A stretch of DNA of 64,000 bases from Neoscytalidium dimidiatum (taxonomy: Eukaryota; Ascomycota; Dothideomycetes; Botryosphaeriales; Botryosphaeriaceae). A program made the position numbers and the translations under genes. Numbering within the stretch: position 1 is the first letter of the stretch; each line of letters starts with the position of its first letter. Location: assembly GCA_037367355.1 (NCBI GenBank), contig CM074703.1, positions 806,001 to 870,000 of the forward strand. The letters run 5' to 3'. The notes under the pieces were generated by a model. It did not search any database. It was not told where the DNA came from and saw nothing but the letters and a program-made list of their open reading frames with translations. This document shows positions 11,690-22,145 of this stretch, piece after piece.

Positions 11690-12797
11690 AGAAATATCAG
11701 TGTTGCCTTCCACCTGTTGAGATTCAAGAAGCTGCGTGTGACAACCTTCGTCGATGTAATCGGATCGACATGGCGGATCGGCTGTACATTTCGCGAGACA
11801 TGGCGAGATATCTGCGGGATGGACGGCGTCGAAGCTACCAAGCGGAAGCCGTTATGTGATGATGAGAACCCCCCCAAATCCCAGGTCTAGACGCGAGCCA
11901 ACCAAACCATTGAGCGTCACGGTCACTCTGTCGCAACGTGCATCTTCTGGCCATACGCCAGTATCATCCTGCATAAACAGAAGCATGCCAGATCAATTTT
12001 CGTAATGGATAATGCCATTTCTACGCTAGGACTTCCTTGTGAATTACAGGCAACGAGTGCACTTATTCGTCACACATGTCAGCTCTTTTTACATGTGCCT
12101 CGCTCAACCTGCCCTGCGGGTGTCTCAACTGACAACAAATCTCCACAGCTTGGTAAATAGGAGACAGCATTCAAGATCTCATCTGGGGTCTGGCAACTAG
12201 CATCACTCGCGATGCACGAGGAGACAAGCCTCGAATCGAGGCACTTGCTAAGCGCCTGTTACTAATACCGGGTTGTTGATAATCGCGGAACAAGCAATGC
12301 CGATACTGTGCTACGGTTCGGAAAGTATGATGGCGAAATAACGGCTAAACCGCAGGAGATAGACCATGGTTAGCCATCAGCATGTGTGTTAGTATACATG
12401 CGCAGGTTCATCCATCCATCCCCGTCCGGCTTAGACGACAACGGACTGTCCATTTCATAACCTTCTTCAAAAAAGAATTTGAAAATAATATCCTAGTGTT
12501 GACCATGCACATGCAAGATGCGGAGAATGTTTGTACCTGAACACCGGTGCCTGCATGCTTTGGATGTACATTACCCGAACGCGCAAAGAGGGCACGTCAT
12601 TGGCGGGCTGGCGAGGGGCAGAGATGCAGTGCGGCCAGCTCGGCCTCGGGTTTGGCTGGCCCGCCTGCACGCACGCCTCACCGCCCGCCGACGATGTCAT
12701 CTTGCTGACCCACTGCGCACCCATGCCCGCGACTGTACTTTGCACTCCCCTGCTTCTGCTGCTCCTACGGCATGCACGCCACTCCCCTTAGCATACC
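11690..12797. other. Intergenic, 1.1 kb without a supported gene
   Basis: Only short frames without motifs. Contains the 3' region of the complex I subunit and the upstream region of the carrier gene. Confidence 0.5.
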
Positions 12798-13954
12798 ATG
12801 CCCAGAGTCTATCCTCCGATAGACGGCAAGACCTCCTCGCCAACCCTCTCGCCCTCAATCGTCGAGTCCGTCGCCGGCTTCTCCGCCGGCCTGATTGCGA
12901 CCCTTGTCGCCCATCCGTTCGATGTCCTGAAGACCCGCCTGCAGCGTGAGTCCGCTCTCCCACCGCCACCACGCCCAAGTTGACGGCTCCAAAGTCGACC
13001 AGACACACGCGCCCCGATGGGGCAACTCGTTCCACATCCTCGGTAACATAGTCCGCAATGAGGGCAGCTTCGGCGCTCTCTATCGAGGCTTGATGCCGAA
13101 TATGATAGGAAATTCTGTCAGCTGGGCGCTATATTTTCTCTGGTACAGTAGGCGCGCGGATAAACGCTGGTGCTTTTCACTGAAGCCCTTTAGGTACCGC
13201 AACTTGAAGGATCTCTTCCAGGCCTCTCGTGGGAAGGGTCAACGACTTGGGTCGTCTGACTACTTCCTGTCCTCGGGGGTTGCAGGTAATTTCGGCGCCG
13301 AGATACGTCCTGGATTTTTGCTGAGTATCTGACAGGAATTCTGACTGCTGTTTGCACGAATCCGATTTGGGTAATCAAGACTCGGATGCTCTCCACCGGC
13401 CGCAACACACCCGGCGCGTACCGTGGCATCGCGCATGGCGCCTCCGAGATTCTACGCACCGAAGGCATACCCGGCTTCTACCGTGGCCTGTTGCCGTCCT
13501 TGTTCGGCGTTTCTCACGGCGCAATCCAGTTTATGGCATACGAGCAACTGAAGCATCACCGAGGAGGCCAGATCGGCGGAAAGACGGAGCTGAGCAATTT
13601 CGACTATCTATACCTCAGCGCGGCATCCAAGATATTCGCCGGCAGCATCACGTACCCTTACCAGGTAGTCAGGTCGAGGTTGCAGACGTACGATGCAGGC
13701 GCGGCGTATCGATCGGCACGGGACGTTATTACGCAGATTTGGCTGAAGGAGGGCGTGTCGGGATTCTACAAGGGGTAGGTGCACTTCCTTTTCAGCGCAG
13801 CGCAGCGCAGGAACTTGGCTGATGGTGGTTCAGACTGCTGCCGAACGTCGTACGCGTTTTGCCAACCACTTGCGTGACATTCTTGGTGTACGAAAACACC
13901 AAGTTCTATCTCCCAAGGATCTGGGATCCCGAGGGAGACCATGACATGGAATGA
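12798..13954 (+). CDS. FLX1: Mitochondrial carrier, Flx1/SLC25A32 type (probable FAD or folate carrier)
   Basis: Inner-membrane transporter of six helices in three repeats. Five exons: 12798-12945, 12995-13142, 13194-13285, 13336-13774 and 13834-13954, 315 residues, closing in frame. The three carrier signatures are visible: PFDVLKTRLQ in repeat 1, PIWVIKTRML in repeat 2 and PYQVVRSRLQ in repeat 3; the Trp in the second and lack of the usual acidic residue there are typical of the FAD/folate/NAD/pyrimidine branch. The motif GLMPNMIGNSVSWALYF also points to Flx1. The first intron can end at 12979 (34 bases, implausibly short) or 12994 (49 bases); both keep frame and differ by five residues. 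Substrate is inferred from family resemblance. Confidence 0.88.
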
Positions 13955-14742
13955 GGGTAGGTAGCAGATGAGATGGCAGACAGCCGGCCTGGCGTGATGT
14001 GCGCGATACGGCGGAGACAGCTCTGGCCCAGGCTCCTACGGATTTACACTGCTCCAGCCCAAAACGTCGGCCCAGGGATCGGAAGGCAGTCGGGGATCGA
14101 CAGGCGGGCGTCGATGCTCGTTGCATGCTGGTTTACGCGTCGAGGGAGCGCGGGCGCGCCGGGCGACAGCGACGTTCTTGGGGACATTCCTGTTCGCTTG
14201 CGGCGAAAAGGGAGCTCAACACCACGCATGTGGGATGGTCGAATCGTATAGACTTAGCGCGCATGTTGCATATAAGAGAAAATAGACGGCCATGGGCTAG
14301 AGGGTCCCCAGGCAGAGGATTTGCGTTTCCCTTTCGTCATCCCCATGTTCCTTTGCTGAGCTTTTCCGCCGTCACCAGCGTTGTCTTCGCAGCCTCATCG
14401 GCGCTAGCTGGACCCTGTGCGATCAAATCTTATCACACTAAGAGCCGCACAACCATGGCTCTTTCTCTGCTGACCACCTCTGTAACCCCGCTTCTCCGCC
14501 CAACAAAAGCCTCAGGTGCTGCTCCTGCCCTTTCCCCCTCGTTACTTTCACCTTCGTCATCCTCTCCATCGCCCGCCACGTCGTGTGCATCAGTCAATCA
14601 CTCTGCCGGCTGTCTGGACACTCGTTACCACAGCCCCAGCAATACCCCGCAGGCTCCATTCGTTCATGCTACGCGCCGCTCTACCGACCACCTCCAGAAC
14701 GAGCCGTCTCCCGCAATCGGCTCAGCCCGTACTTCGTGCACA
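13955..14742. other. Intergenic / 5' leader of the large coiled-coil protein gene
   Basis: The reading frame of the next gene stays open upstream to 13999, but the composition here is CT-rich and unlike the protein. A tandem GCAGC-type repeat lies at 13797-13810. An alternative ATG at 14455 has good context. Confidence 0.45.
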
Positions 14743-17700
14743 ATGGGGCTATTTAGTGGAGCCAGGAATGCCGTCAAGCGAATCAGCAGTAAAAGAGGCG
14801 GAGATAGCAAAGAAAGGAATAAGCAGAACAAGAATGGCACTTATGTGCAAGAGCCCATTGGGGACGGATCCTCTGGCAACGGGGAACCTCGATCAGACTC
14901 AGAGACAGGCAAACCGATCTTCGCATCACAGCCTCACGCCGACCCGATTGCATCAAGACAGCAGATCAAGCTAGATAGCGAGCCGCTAGAAGAGCCGAAA
15001 GAAGAACTACAACGACTCTTGAATAAGTTTCCAGGGCACCAGTCTGATTCGCCGTCCGCGTCGCTGCCAGAGCGAACATCAACACCAGAAGCGCTGAAAA
15101 GTCAGCAACGGCGATCCCTACGAGTCAATACGCAACTCTCGCCAATGCTCGAGCTACCATCCGAATCAGCCTGGGGTTCAGACCTCCGTAGGAGTCATGA
15201 CGCAGACGAGGAGCTTGGTCTACTAGAAGTGATTACGGCTCTCCACGATGGTTCAGAATCAGCTATGTCACCCACAGACGACAAGTCCCCAAGTCTAGAA
15301 CAGTTTCACTGCGAGCTGTCTGATGGCGACAGGCCTGCCCAGCCGTACAGATTTCCCTTCCAAGGCGGCCGTGCATCTGAAGATCAACAAAGCTTCAATA
15401 CTGGAGCCGACAGGGCATCGAGCTTTCACTCTGGACTTGAAAAGGCACACAGCTTCCGCTCCGGACTCGATAAAGCAGCCTGTTTCAGGGCATCCAGCTA
15501 CCGAGGTCAGGGTAGAGTCGATTCGCACGCAATGCCAAATATGGAGGACAGTCTTTATGGTTCGTCGGTCAAGGCTGAGATTGTGCGTCTGCCGCAGGAG
15601 GACTTGACAAAGCCCACTTTGCGGGCTGAGAAAGCAGAGCTGCTACCTGAGCAGCCGCAGTACTATGGGATCGACGAGCTTGCGAGCGCTGAAGATGACG
15701 TGCCGCTATTCTCTCCTTTCCCTCGTAAGCTCAGTGATGAACCTGTTAGCCCCACGGCACAGCCTCCGGCCATGGATGGGAAACGCCCCATCAAGTATTG
15801 TCCTCCTACTGCGGAGAGTGTTGCCGACTCTGACCTTGCCGACTCCGATGCACATGTGCTGCATGAAGATACCGAACCTGACGCTTCGGAGGCCTCGTCG
15901 GACGCCGAATCCCTGGTCTCGGAATTGGTGCCGAATCGAGAACACCACCCTCGTCGCCAGCTCCGTCAATCATCAATGCCAGCCGTGTCGACGTATCACA
16001 ATCGGCGAGAGAGCATTGGATCGTTCAACACCCTTCGTTCAGCAGAGTGGATGAGCGGCGCGCCACCCTCATCATTCTATCCGCATCCGGAAGAGCCGGA
16101 TCCTCCCGCCAGCCAGAACAGGCATCTTGCCAGCGAACCCCTCCAACGCCACTGCAGGGCCGCCAGTTATAGCCCCTTTTATGACTACTACTCTCCTGCC
16201 AAGCAACGGGTAAACGCTCGTCCTAAATTTAACTCACGCCTGTTTCCCAGCACCGAGGAGGTGGAAAGACGGGTTGCACAAGCGAGGGAAGACAAACGTC
16301 AGAAAGAACTTCTCAAGCGAGAACAGGAACAGCGGGCCAAAGAAGCGAGCCAGCGTGAACGAGAAAAGGAAATTTACCATGCTCGTATCACGAACCTTGA
16401 ATACGAGAAGCGCCAGCTCAGCAGGGAGAACGGCCAAATATCCTTGAAGAACGATGAGCTGCAGAAGAGGTTTACAAAGATGGCCAGTCGCTACACTGAG
16501 CAGCGTCGCAAACTCACAGAGCTGGAGATGCAGCAGCGGGCGCAGGAAGATTACGCAGCGCTGCTTAAGAACAACCCGCACGGACTAGTAACGCCACCCG
16601 ATACTGCCTCTTCCAGGTCCACGCCGGTCAATCCGGAGCGAGTCAGGGCCTGGGCCGAGACTCTGGCTGACCCAGCTTTGTTGACCCCGGAGCCTTTCCG
16701 GGCGCACGAGGCTTTGCAGGAACGCGAGGCTATGCAGGAACATGGCGACCGGAGCCGAGGACTGGGACAAGCTGCCAACAATGCTTTACGTGAACCTTCA
16801 GACCCAACCAGCACCAGATCCTCTCCAGTCCATCCTGCTCATCCCGCTCAATCACAACTCGAGACCCTGCCTGAAATGTCCGTTGAGTACATGGTCCAAC
16901 CAGATGTCTACCATCCTGTGCACAAGCACCCGAGAACAAGATTTCCAGAGCGAAAAGCTCCGACGCCCATCTACTCGAAGCGCGATGGAACGTTACGGAC
17001 AGCAGCGTCGTTTGGTTCTGAACAGCTGCCTCTCCAGCGCAATGAAGCGGAGCTTGAGAATGAACAGCCCGACGCAGACGCCAAGCCCAGTGATGGAACG
17101 GAAGAGGGCCAGAACGACCCCATGTCGCGCCGGGCTTCTCCAAGCTTCCCCACCCCGAGCAGACAGCTTCGTCAACCATCGAAGCAAGTTCAGTTCGAGG
17201 CTAAAAACGAAGACACCAATCGTCCCAAAGAGTCCACGAACAATACACCGCGCCGATACCGAGATGTCCTCAAGATGTACATGAAGCAGCAATCACAACC
17301 TGTTTCTAAATACGCCTCTCCGCCAGTTTCTCCGCAACCAAAGCAACCTATTCTACGTAACAAGCCCAGCATCCAACAAATGCCCAACCCTCTGGCGGTC
17401 AACTCTCCGAACGTCCCAACTGTGAACAGTCCTTGGCACGGCCAGCTCCAGAATCAGGCAAACTACCCGGCCAGCAACCAAGTTTTCCAGCGGCAGCAGC
17501 TTGGAAATTACGAGAATCAGATGGCACCCATGATGCAACCACAGCAAAAGCCGCTGTCGCGCCAACATTCTGCCCCTCAACTCGCTCAACCCGTTCAACA
17601 ACTCCATTATGCTCACCAGCATGCTCAATCATCACCTCAAGTCCAAACACTCACCCGCCCTGGCAGAGGCCTGGCAGCCTATGCGAAGAACTCGCCCCAT

Positions 17701-18453
17701 CCAGAGGCTTCCCGTAAACCATCACTCCAAACCCTCAACCCGCCCCGCCCAAGCACCTCCAACAGCCAATACCGGCCAACTCCCACCAACGCGCTTCGCC
17801 CCAGCACCTCGCACGGTTCGCGTCTTCCTTCCTCGTCGAACCACGTCCTCCCTCCCCGTCCCGGCACCAGCCACAGCACCCGCGGCGGCCAGTACAACAA
17901 CAGCAGCCTACCCCCGCCCCTGCCAACCATCCCCCAAGGCTACCACACCCCCTTCCGAAGCAGCCCCAATCTTCCCATGACGCCATCCGCCTACATCTAC
18001 CCGCAGCCCCCGCCCGCACCGATGACGTCGCACCATCAATACCAACAACACCACACGCCCGGCAGCAACCGCAGCCACGACACCTCGGCCTCGCACCGCA
18101 CCCAGCTCTCCAAGATGCAGAATCGCGCGTACAAGGGGCTTGCGCAAAACGAGCGTGCGAACGCAGAGCGCACGGCGAAAGGGAAGGCGGACGGCTCGGC
18201 CGCGGACGCGGAACACCGTGCGCACAGGGACAGAGAGGAGGCGGAGCGGCTGCGGAGGGAGGCGCCGCAGGCGCGGGCGCGGGATCTGGTAGCGGAGGGC
18301 GCCATGAGGGGCCGGATGAAAGAGGAGCTGTTGGAGAAGGAGAGGCGGAAGAGGGAGGCGGCGAAGGAGAAGACGGAATTTGAAGAGAGGGTGAAGAAGG
18401 AGGTTGATGGGCAGGTCAAGGCGAGGCTGAGGGTCGAGGGGTGGACACCGTGA
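14743..18453 (+). CDS. Large disordered protein with two coiled-coil segments, unknown function
   Basis: Single exon, 1236 residues from ATG 14743 (context CACAATGG), where the sequence turns protein-like (MGLFSGARNAVKRIS, then a basic Lys/Arg patch). Most of it is Ser/Pro/Gln-rich and probably disordered. Around residues 220-250 there is a short degenerate repeat (SSFHSGLEKAHSFRSGL). A long charged coiled coil spans about 504-610 (EEVERRVAQAREDKRQKE onward) and a second occupies about 1140-1232 at the C terminus, rich in Arg/Glu. No catalytic domain seen. A scaffold or cytoskeletal role is possible but not shown. The start could also be 14455, adding 96 low-complexity residues. Confidence 0.75.
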   Translation: MGLFSGARNAVKRISSKRGGDSKERNKQNKNGTYVQEPIGDGSSGNGEPRSDSETGKPIFASQPHADPIASRQQIKLDSEPLEEPKEELQRLLNKFPGHQSDSPSASLPERTSTPEALKSQQRRSLRVNTQLSPMLELPSESAWGSDLRRSHDADEELGLLEVITALHDGSESAMSPTDDKSPSLEQFHCELSDGDRPAQPYRFPFQGGRASEDQQSFNTGADRASSFHSGLEKAHSFRSGLDKAACFRASSYRGQGRVDSHAMPNMEDSLYGSSVKAEIVRLPQEDLTKPTLRAEKAELLPEQPQYYGIDELASAEDDVPLFSPFPRKLSDEPVSPTAQPPAMDGKRPIKYCPPTAESVADSDLADSDAHVLHEDTEPDASEASSDAESLVSELVPNREHHPRRQLRQSSMPAVSTYHNRRESIGSFNTLRSAEWMSGAPPSSFYPHPEEPDPPASQNRHLASEPLQRHCRAASYSPFYDYYSPAKQRVNARPKFNSRLFPSTEEVERRVAQAREDKRQKELLKREQEQRAKEASQREREKEIYHARITNLEYEKRQLSRENGQISLKNDELQKRFTKMASRYTEQRRKLTELEMQQRAQEDYAALLKNNPHGLVTPPDTASSRSTPVNPERVRAWAETLADPALLTPEPFRAHEALQEREAMQEHGDRSRGLGQAANNALREPSDPTSTRSSPVHPAHPAQSQLETLPEMSVEYMVQPDVYHPVHKHPRTRFPERKAPTPIYSKRDGTLRTAASFGSEQLPLQRNEAELENEQPDADAKPSDGTEEGQNDPMSRRASPSFPTPSRQLRQPSKQVQFEAKNEDTNRPKESTNNTPRRYRDVLKMYMKQQSQPVSKYASPPVSPQPKQPILRNKPSIQQMPNPLAVNSPNVPTVNSPWHGQLQNQANYPASNQVFQRQQLGNYENQMAPMMQPQQKPLSRQHSAPQLAQPVQQLHYAHQHAQSSPQVQTLTRPGRGLAAYAKNSPHPEASRKPSLQTLNPPRPSTSNSQYRPTPTNALRPSTSHGSRLPSSSNHVLPPRPGTSHSTRGGQYNNSSLPPPLPTIPQGYHTPFRSSPNLPMTPSAYIYPQPPPAPMTSHHQYQQHHTPGSNRSHDTSASHRTQLSKMQNRAYKGLAQNERANAERTAKGKADGSAADAEHRAHRDREEAERLRREAPQARARDLVAEGAMRGRMKEELLEKERRKREAAKEKTEFEERVKKEVDGQVKARLRVEGWTP

Positions 18454-19269
18454 TGAGGTGGGGTGCGGGGGTTCTGGGATCCCCTTTTTTTTTCCCCCCT
18501 TTCTATTTCTTTCTCCTTCTTCCGTTCTTTTCAACTGACCTCTTCTTCGGATAAACTTTTATAATTGGGTATACGGTCGTTTACGTGGCGCTTGGATGAG
18601 GGGACTTACGGATCGTTAAATTGCCCCGCCGGGAGGAGGGCGAGGAAGAAAAATGCAACGGCCACTTCGGGCAAGAAGATGAGGTTCAAGGAGAGTGGAA
18701 AATATGAAAAAAGCGAACAATAGATACAGGCGTATGTAGATACCCTAGCGTTGGGCTCTTTTGCAAAGGCTCTCTGGCAGACGTGGGAAAGAAACGGACA
18801 GGCGGTCTTTTGGGAAGTAGGTGGAATTAGATAAGAAGGACATATCAGATGTGAAAATATTTGGAAGGTGTGTAGATTCACGAGTAGAGTAATGTAATGT
18901 GGTGATTTGGTGATTGCTGTGGACACATGTGGACATCTGAATGAAGGTTTTGCTTAAGGTTTTGGGTTTCATATTTCCTCTCCGTTTATGAATATTAAGA
19001 CAAAGTCGCAATGAACAGCGCATGATCAACAAGCCTGGGTCGCTACCACGCCAAATGCTTATTCTGGTCTTCTAAGACACCTGCCCAATATACAAAGATC
19101 ACAAGACTTGCTACTTCACTCTTGTAGCTCCGCTCTTCCGCATCGACGAATACAAGCTTCAACTATCTTTACAATACTATTTGACTTTTTGGTGCTTAAG
19201 GTGGCGGGATCAGTAACAGCAAGCCTGTATGGGGTTGCTCCACCGTTCATCACAATTCAGACGGAGCCA
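18454..19269. other. Intergenic, AT-rich, no gene seen
   Basis: Contains T- and C-runs just after the previous stop codon and AT-rich sequence beyond. No supported coding frame. Confidence 0.5.
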
Positions 19270-19279
19270 TCAGTCAGAA

Positions 19280-20010
19280 ACCGCTCCACAGCACGATAGA
19301 CTGATCCAGCTCTCTGAATATGCCGTGGCTAGTTCGTGCTTCACCGGCAAATATCTCATTCAAAGCTTGAATCCACATTGGCTGGAAGTCCTTGCTCGCA
19401 ATGTTGCCTCGACGCAGTCGATTCTGAAACCTACCTCGCCCCAATTCAGGATGCCGGCCACTTTCGTCCCGTCCACGAGAATGTTTCACATATAGATTTC
19501 GCCACATGAAAAGATCTTTTCGTCATCGTCCAACGCCAATACTCTCTGAACAAGAGGTCTGATCGAGTCTTCCAGCTGCCCTGTAAGGCGAGAATTGCGA
19601 CGAGCTTCAACCAGGCTTTCATTATACTGCTGTCTCGAGCAGTACGGATCACACTCTTAATCATCATTTCTAGCGCAAACAAGGTGTATGAAGAGGATGT
19701 CCGGGCTAGGGCGATGCCAGAGGCTGCTGTAGAAATCTCCGCGGAGTCTTCCAACTCTTTGATATATCCGCGGAGCTGATTAACGTCTATCGCTCGGTCT
19801 TCCCGTGAAAGCGTATCCCATACCTTTCCGGGCGGCACTCCTTCAGTTTTAGACATTAATATGCAGCGTACTCCGTCCCTTTCATACGTTACGGACACTA
19901 GGCACCGGGATAGAGGTGTGATTTGTAACAAAATATATGGCCTTGATTTCCGTGATCCGGATAGTTCGCTTTACCGTTAGGATGTTATTACTATTGCGGA
20001 GCCAAAATAT
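19280..20010 (-). pseudogene. Decayed APH-family (aminoglycoside phosphotransferase-like) kinase
   Basis: Read on the - strand, pieces of one fungal APH-type kinase appear in order but in different frames. First comes an N-lobe piece with ITEIKAIYFVTNHTSIPVPSV. After a frame change, ILMSKTEGVPPGKVWDTLS follows, then LRGYIKELE. After another shift comes QLEDSIRPLVQRVLALDDDE, and finally NILVDGTKVAGILNW, the metal-binding region just after the catalytic loop. An in-frame TGA at 19486-19488 sits where Arg (CGA) would be expected before NILVDG. The catalytic HGD appears as SCGEI. Several frameshifts and a stop make it non-functional unless some shifts are unrecognised introns. Family is clear from the motifs; exact ends are not. 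Confidence 0.6.
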
Positions 20011-20903
20011 TGCACCGTACAAGCTCCACCGGGTATTGCAGCGATTCTATTTATAGATGGTGGTAAAAACGGGATGCAAAGAGAACTTTGCGAGCTAGAA
20101 GTTCTGTCTATATCAGCCAGAACAAATGCTTAAGTAGCCGAAGACATACTCATGGGCCATGGTGGTCCGTGGGACCAAATCTGGAGGAAGGGTGGAAACG
20201 TGAAGAAGATAGGGAGGCCCATGGCGGCGTCGCCGCCAATGGGAACCCAGAAGGAACCGCGCGAAGAAAGTTAAAATGCCACCCCGTTACAAGGACCGAA
20301 GCGGAGACTTCTTCACTGCAAGGCCCATACTTCTCTCTTGCTCTTAGCGAGGCTAGACGGCACCGTGGTGTTGTGGCCAGATATAGGATGCATACCCGTG
20401 CGGCGACCTATCGCTGGCTCGGCAGCGGAGCTAGTAATTTGATACTGAACGTGGGGGAGCGGCGCGCATGCTGTCTTAACGAAGATCGAACAGAAGATTA
20501 ACGCTGAATTTTCCGGTTTCGGCCAAAAAAAAAGAGGACAACATTCAACCAGAGGGCAGCTTCTCTCTGCTTCCCGTGTTGTGGGGCAGAGAGACTTTGC
20601 TTGCCCTTATTTTGAGCATAGTGGGATGAGCGGTATCGGTGAGAATTAATTGTTCTTATACAGGTACTGGGTTCAAAGACATTTCCAAATTGACGTGAGT
20701 ATCTTTCCATCGTAGCTTCTTCGAGAGAAGTTATGTCCTGCAGCTCTGACAAGGAGTGATGTTTCAGAAGGCACATCAGGAAGCAACACAAGAAGCAAAG
20801 AAACACATGCAGTCAACGTCAGTATTACTTTGTCGATCGGCCAGCCCACCCATCGCAGGGGTGTAAGAGCCGAAGAGGAATCCAGAAGGGTGATAGGAAA
20901 CAG
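20011..20903. other. Intergenic, no intact gene
   Basis: Short frames only. The reading frame of the next (decayed) feature stays open upstream to about 20841, without a recognisable domain. Confidence 0.45.
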
Positions 20904-21824
20904 GTGGAACGATGGTTCATTGTCTGCAAAGCATTAATGCCTCATGCGCGATCTGCCCTGCATCCCTTTTACTCAGATGCAGGAGCACGGACTTTATCCA
21001 GCAAAGGCTCAGTGAGAACTGCGCCCACGACCACAAGCACTCTCGTGGACACCAGTGGTACCAATGTGGGTGTTACAACAAGGCCATTGTCCCCACTAAG
21101 CTTATATTCGGATTCACATACAGAGGTCTCACGCTCAAGTTCAGTAGATCTCGTGTCTGAGGATCACAGGGATCTACAAGAGTAGACGATACAGCAATTA
21201 TATTTCCTACAGGATACGCTGAGGCTCGGAAACTTTCAATCTCATTCATTTAGGAGACAGGAAATGATGAGCCGAATGTAAAGGGGTTTGGTACGGCTCA
21301 CAAATCAGCCCAAACTGCTGGCTGAAACCCGAAGGACTGACGCCGAATTAATTGAGCTCCAGCCTGAATCGGGCTCAGGCCATTGTAGTTCGCGTCGGAA
21401 GCGCAAGAGGCAGAGCGACCCGCAACAGAGAGAGCCAAAACATTCGAGGGTCAGCGATCAAGTCGAAGAAGTCTCTGTTCAGCATCCTCTGCCTGTAACT
21501 GATTTTTGGGAGTTTTCTGAACTCCTCACAACTTCTTTTGAATCAGACCTCGGCCTTCAGGTTGATCCTATGTTTTAGCACAGAACGTTGTACGGCGAAG
21601 GCGCAAACGGACCTTTTGCCGAAGACATTTCTGCTGAAGTTCAGCCATTTCGGAACAAAACTACCGTCTCCATTTCTAATATTTCTCTGGGGAGTTTCTC
21701 TGTAACTCAAACATCGAACGTCGCTGGTCTTGAGCCTGTGGTATTTATAAATTGTGATTGGGAAAATCTTATGGTTTTCGGACTTGATGCATCGGGAACG
21801 TCACCAGATTGGCTGACTGATTGA
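20904..21824 (+). pseudogene. Decayed protein-coding frame, unknown family (regulator-like composition)
   Basis: One frame runs 921 bases with only three internal stops: TAG at 21183, TAA at 21279 and TAG at 21576, then a terminal TGA at 21822. Random sequence of this composition would carry many more. The translation has Ser/Thr-rich linkers, a basic patch (RRKRKRQSD) and an acidic/aromatic stretch (DFWEFSELLTTSFESDLG), as seen in linkers of fungal transcription factors. No DNA-binding domain is identified; upstream in frame there is only GCKSRR, which is not enough for a Zn2Cys6 cluster. Best read as a gene disabled by point mutations, or less likely as exons with stop-containing introns. 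Confidence 0.4.
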
Positions 21825-22145
21825 GGTTTATTATCATATATTTCCTGAAAGATGGTCTGAGCGAATTATTATTTTAGTTTTTGAGGTAACACTTTCGACT
21901 ATCTAGAGAGTACAGAATGAAGAAACCAATTTCTAGCACAAAGGAAAAAAAGAAAAAACGGCTCGTAAGATGTATTGACGCTACCGGTGCTGCGCTACGC
22001 TATGCTGTACCGCATATGTAAGTGTACATCTATCTACCGGCAATGAATATAATACGCAAGAAGGAGAGAAACCAATTCGCCATCTATAAACGTACAGTGC
22101 GCATATAGTCGATGACTCCTTCACACACGCACTACCACCGTCGCC
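21825..22145. other. Intergenic, AT-rich
   Basis: No coding frame. Lies downstream of both flanking features. Confidence 0.5.

Noticed and set aside
18454..22145. Transposon in the gene-poor stretch
   Set aside because: No terminal repeats, transposase or reverse-transcriptase motifs were seen.
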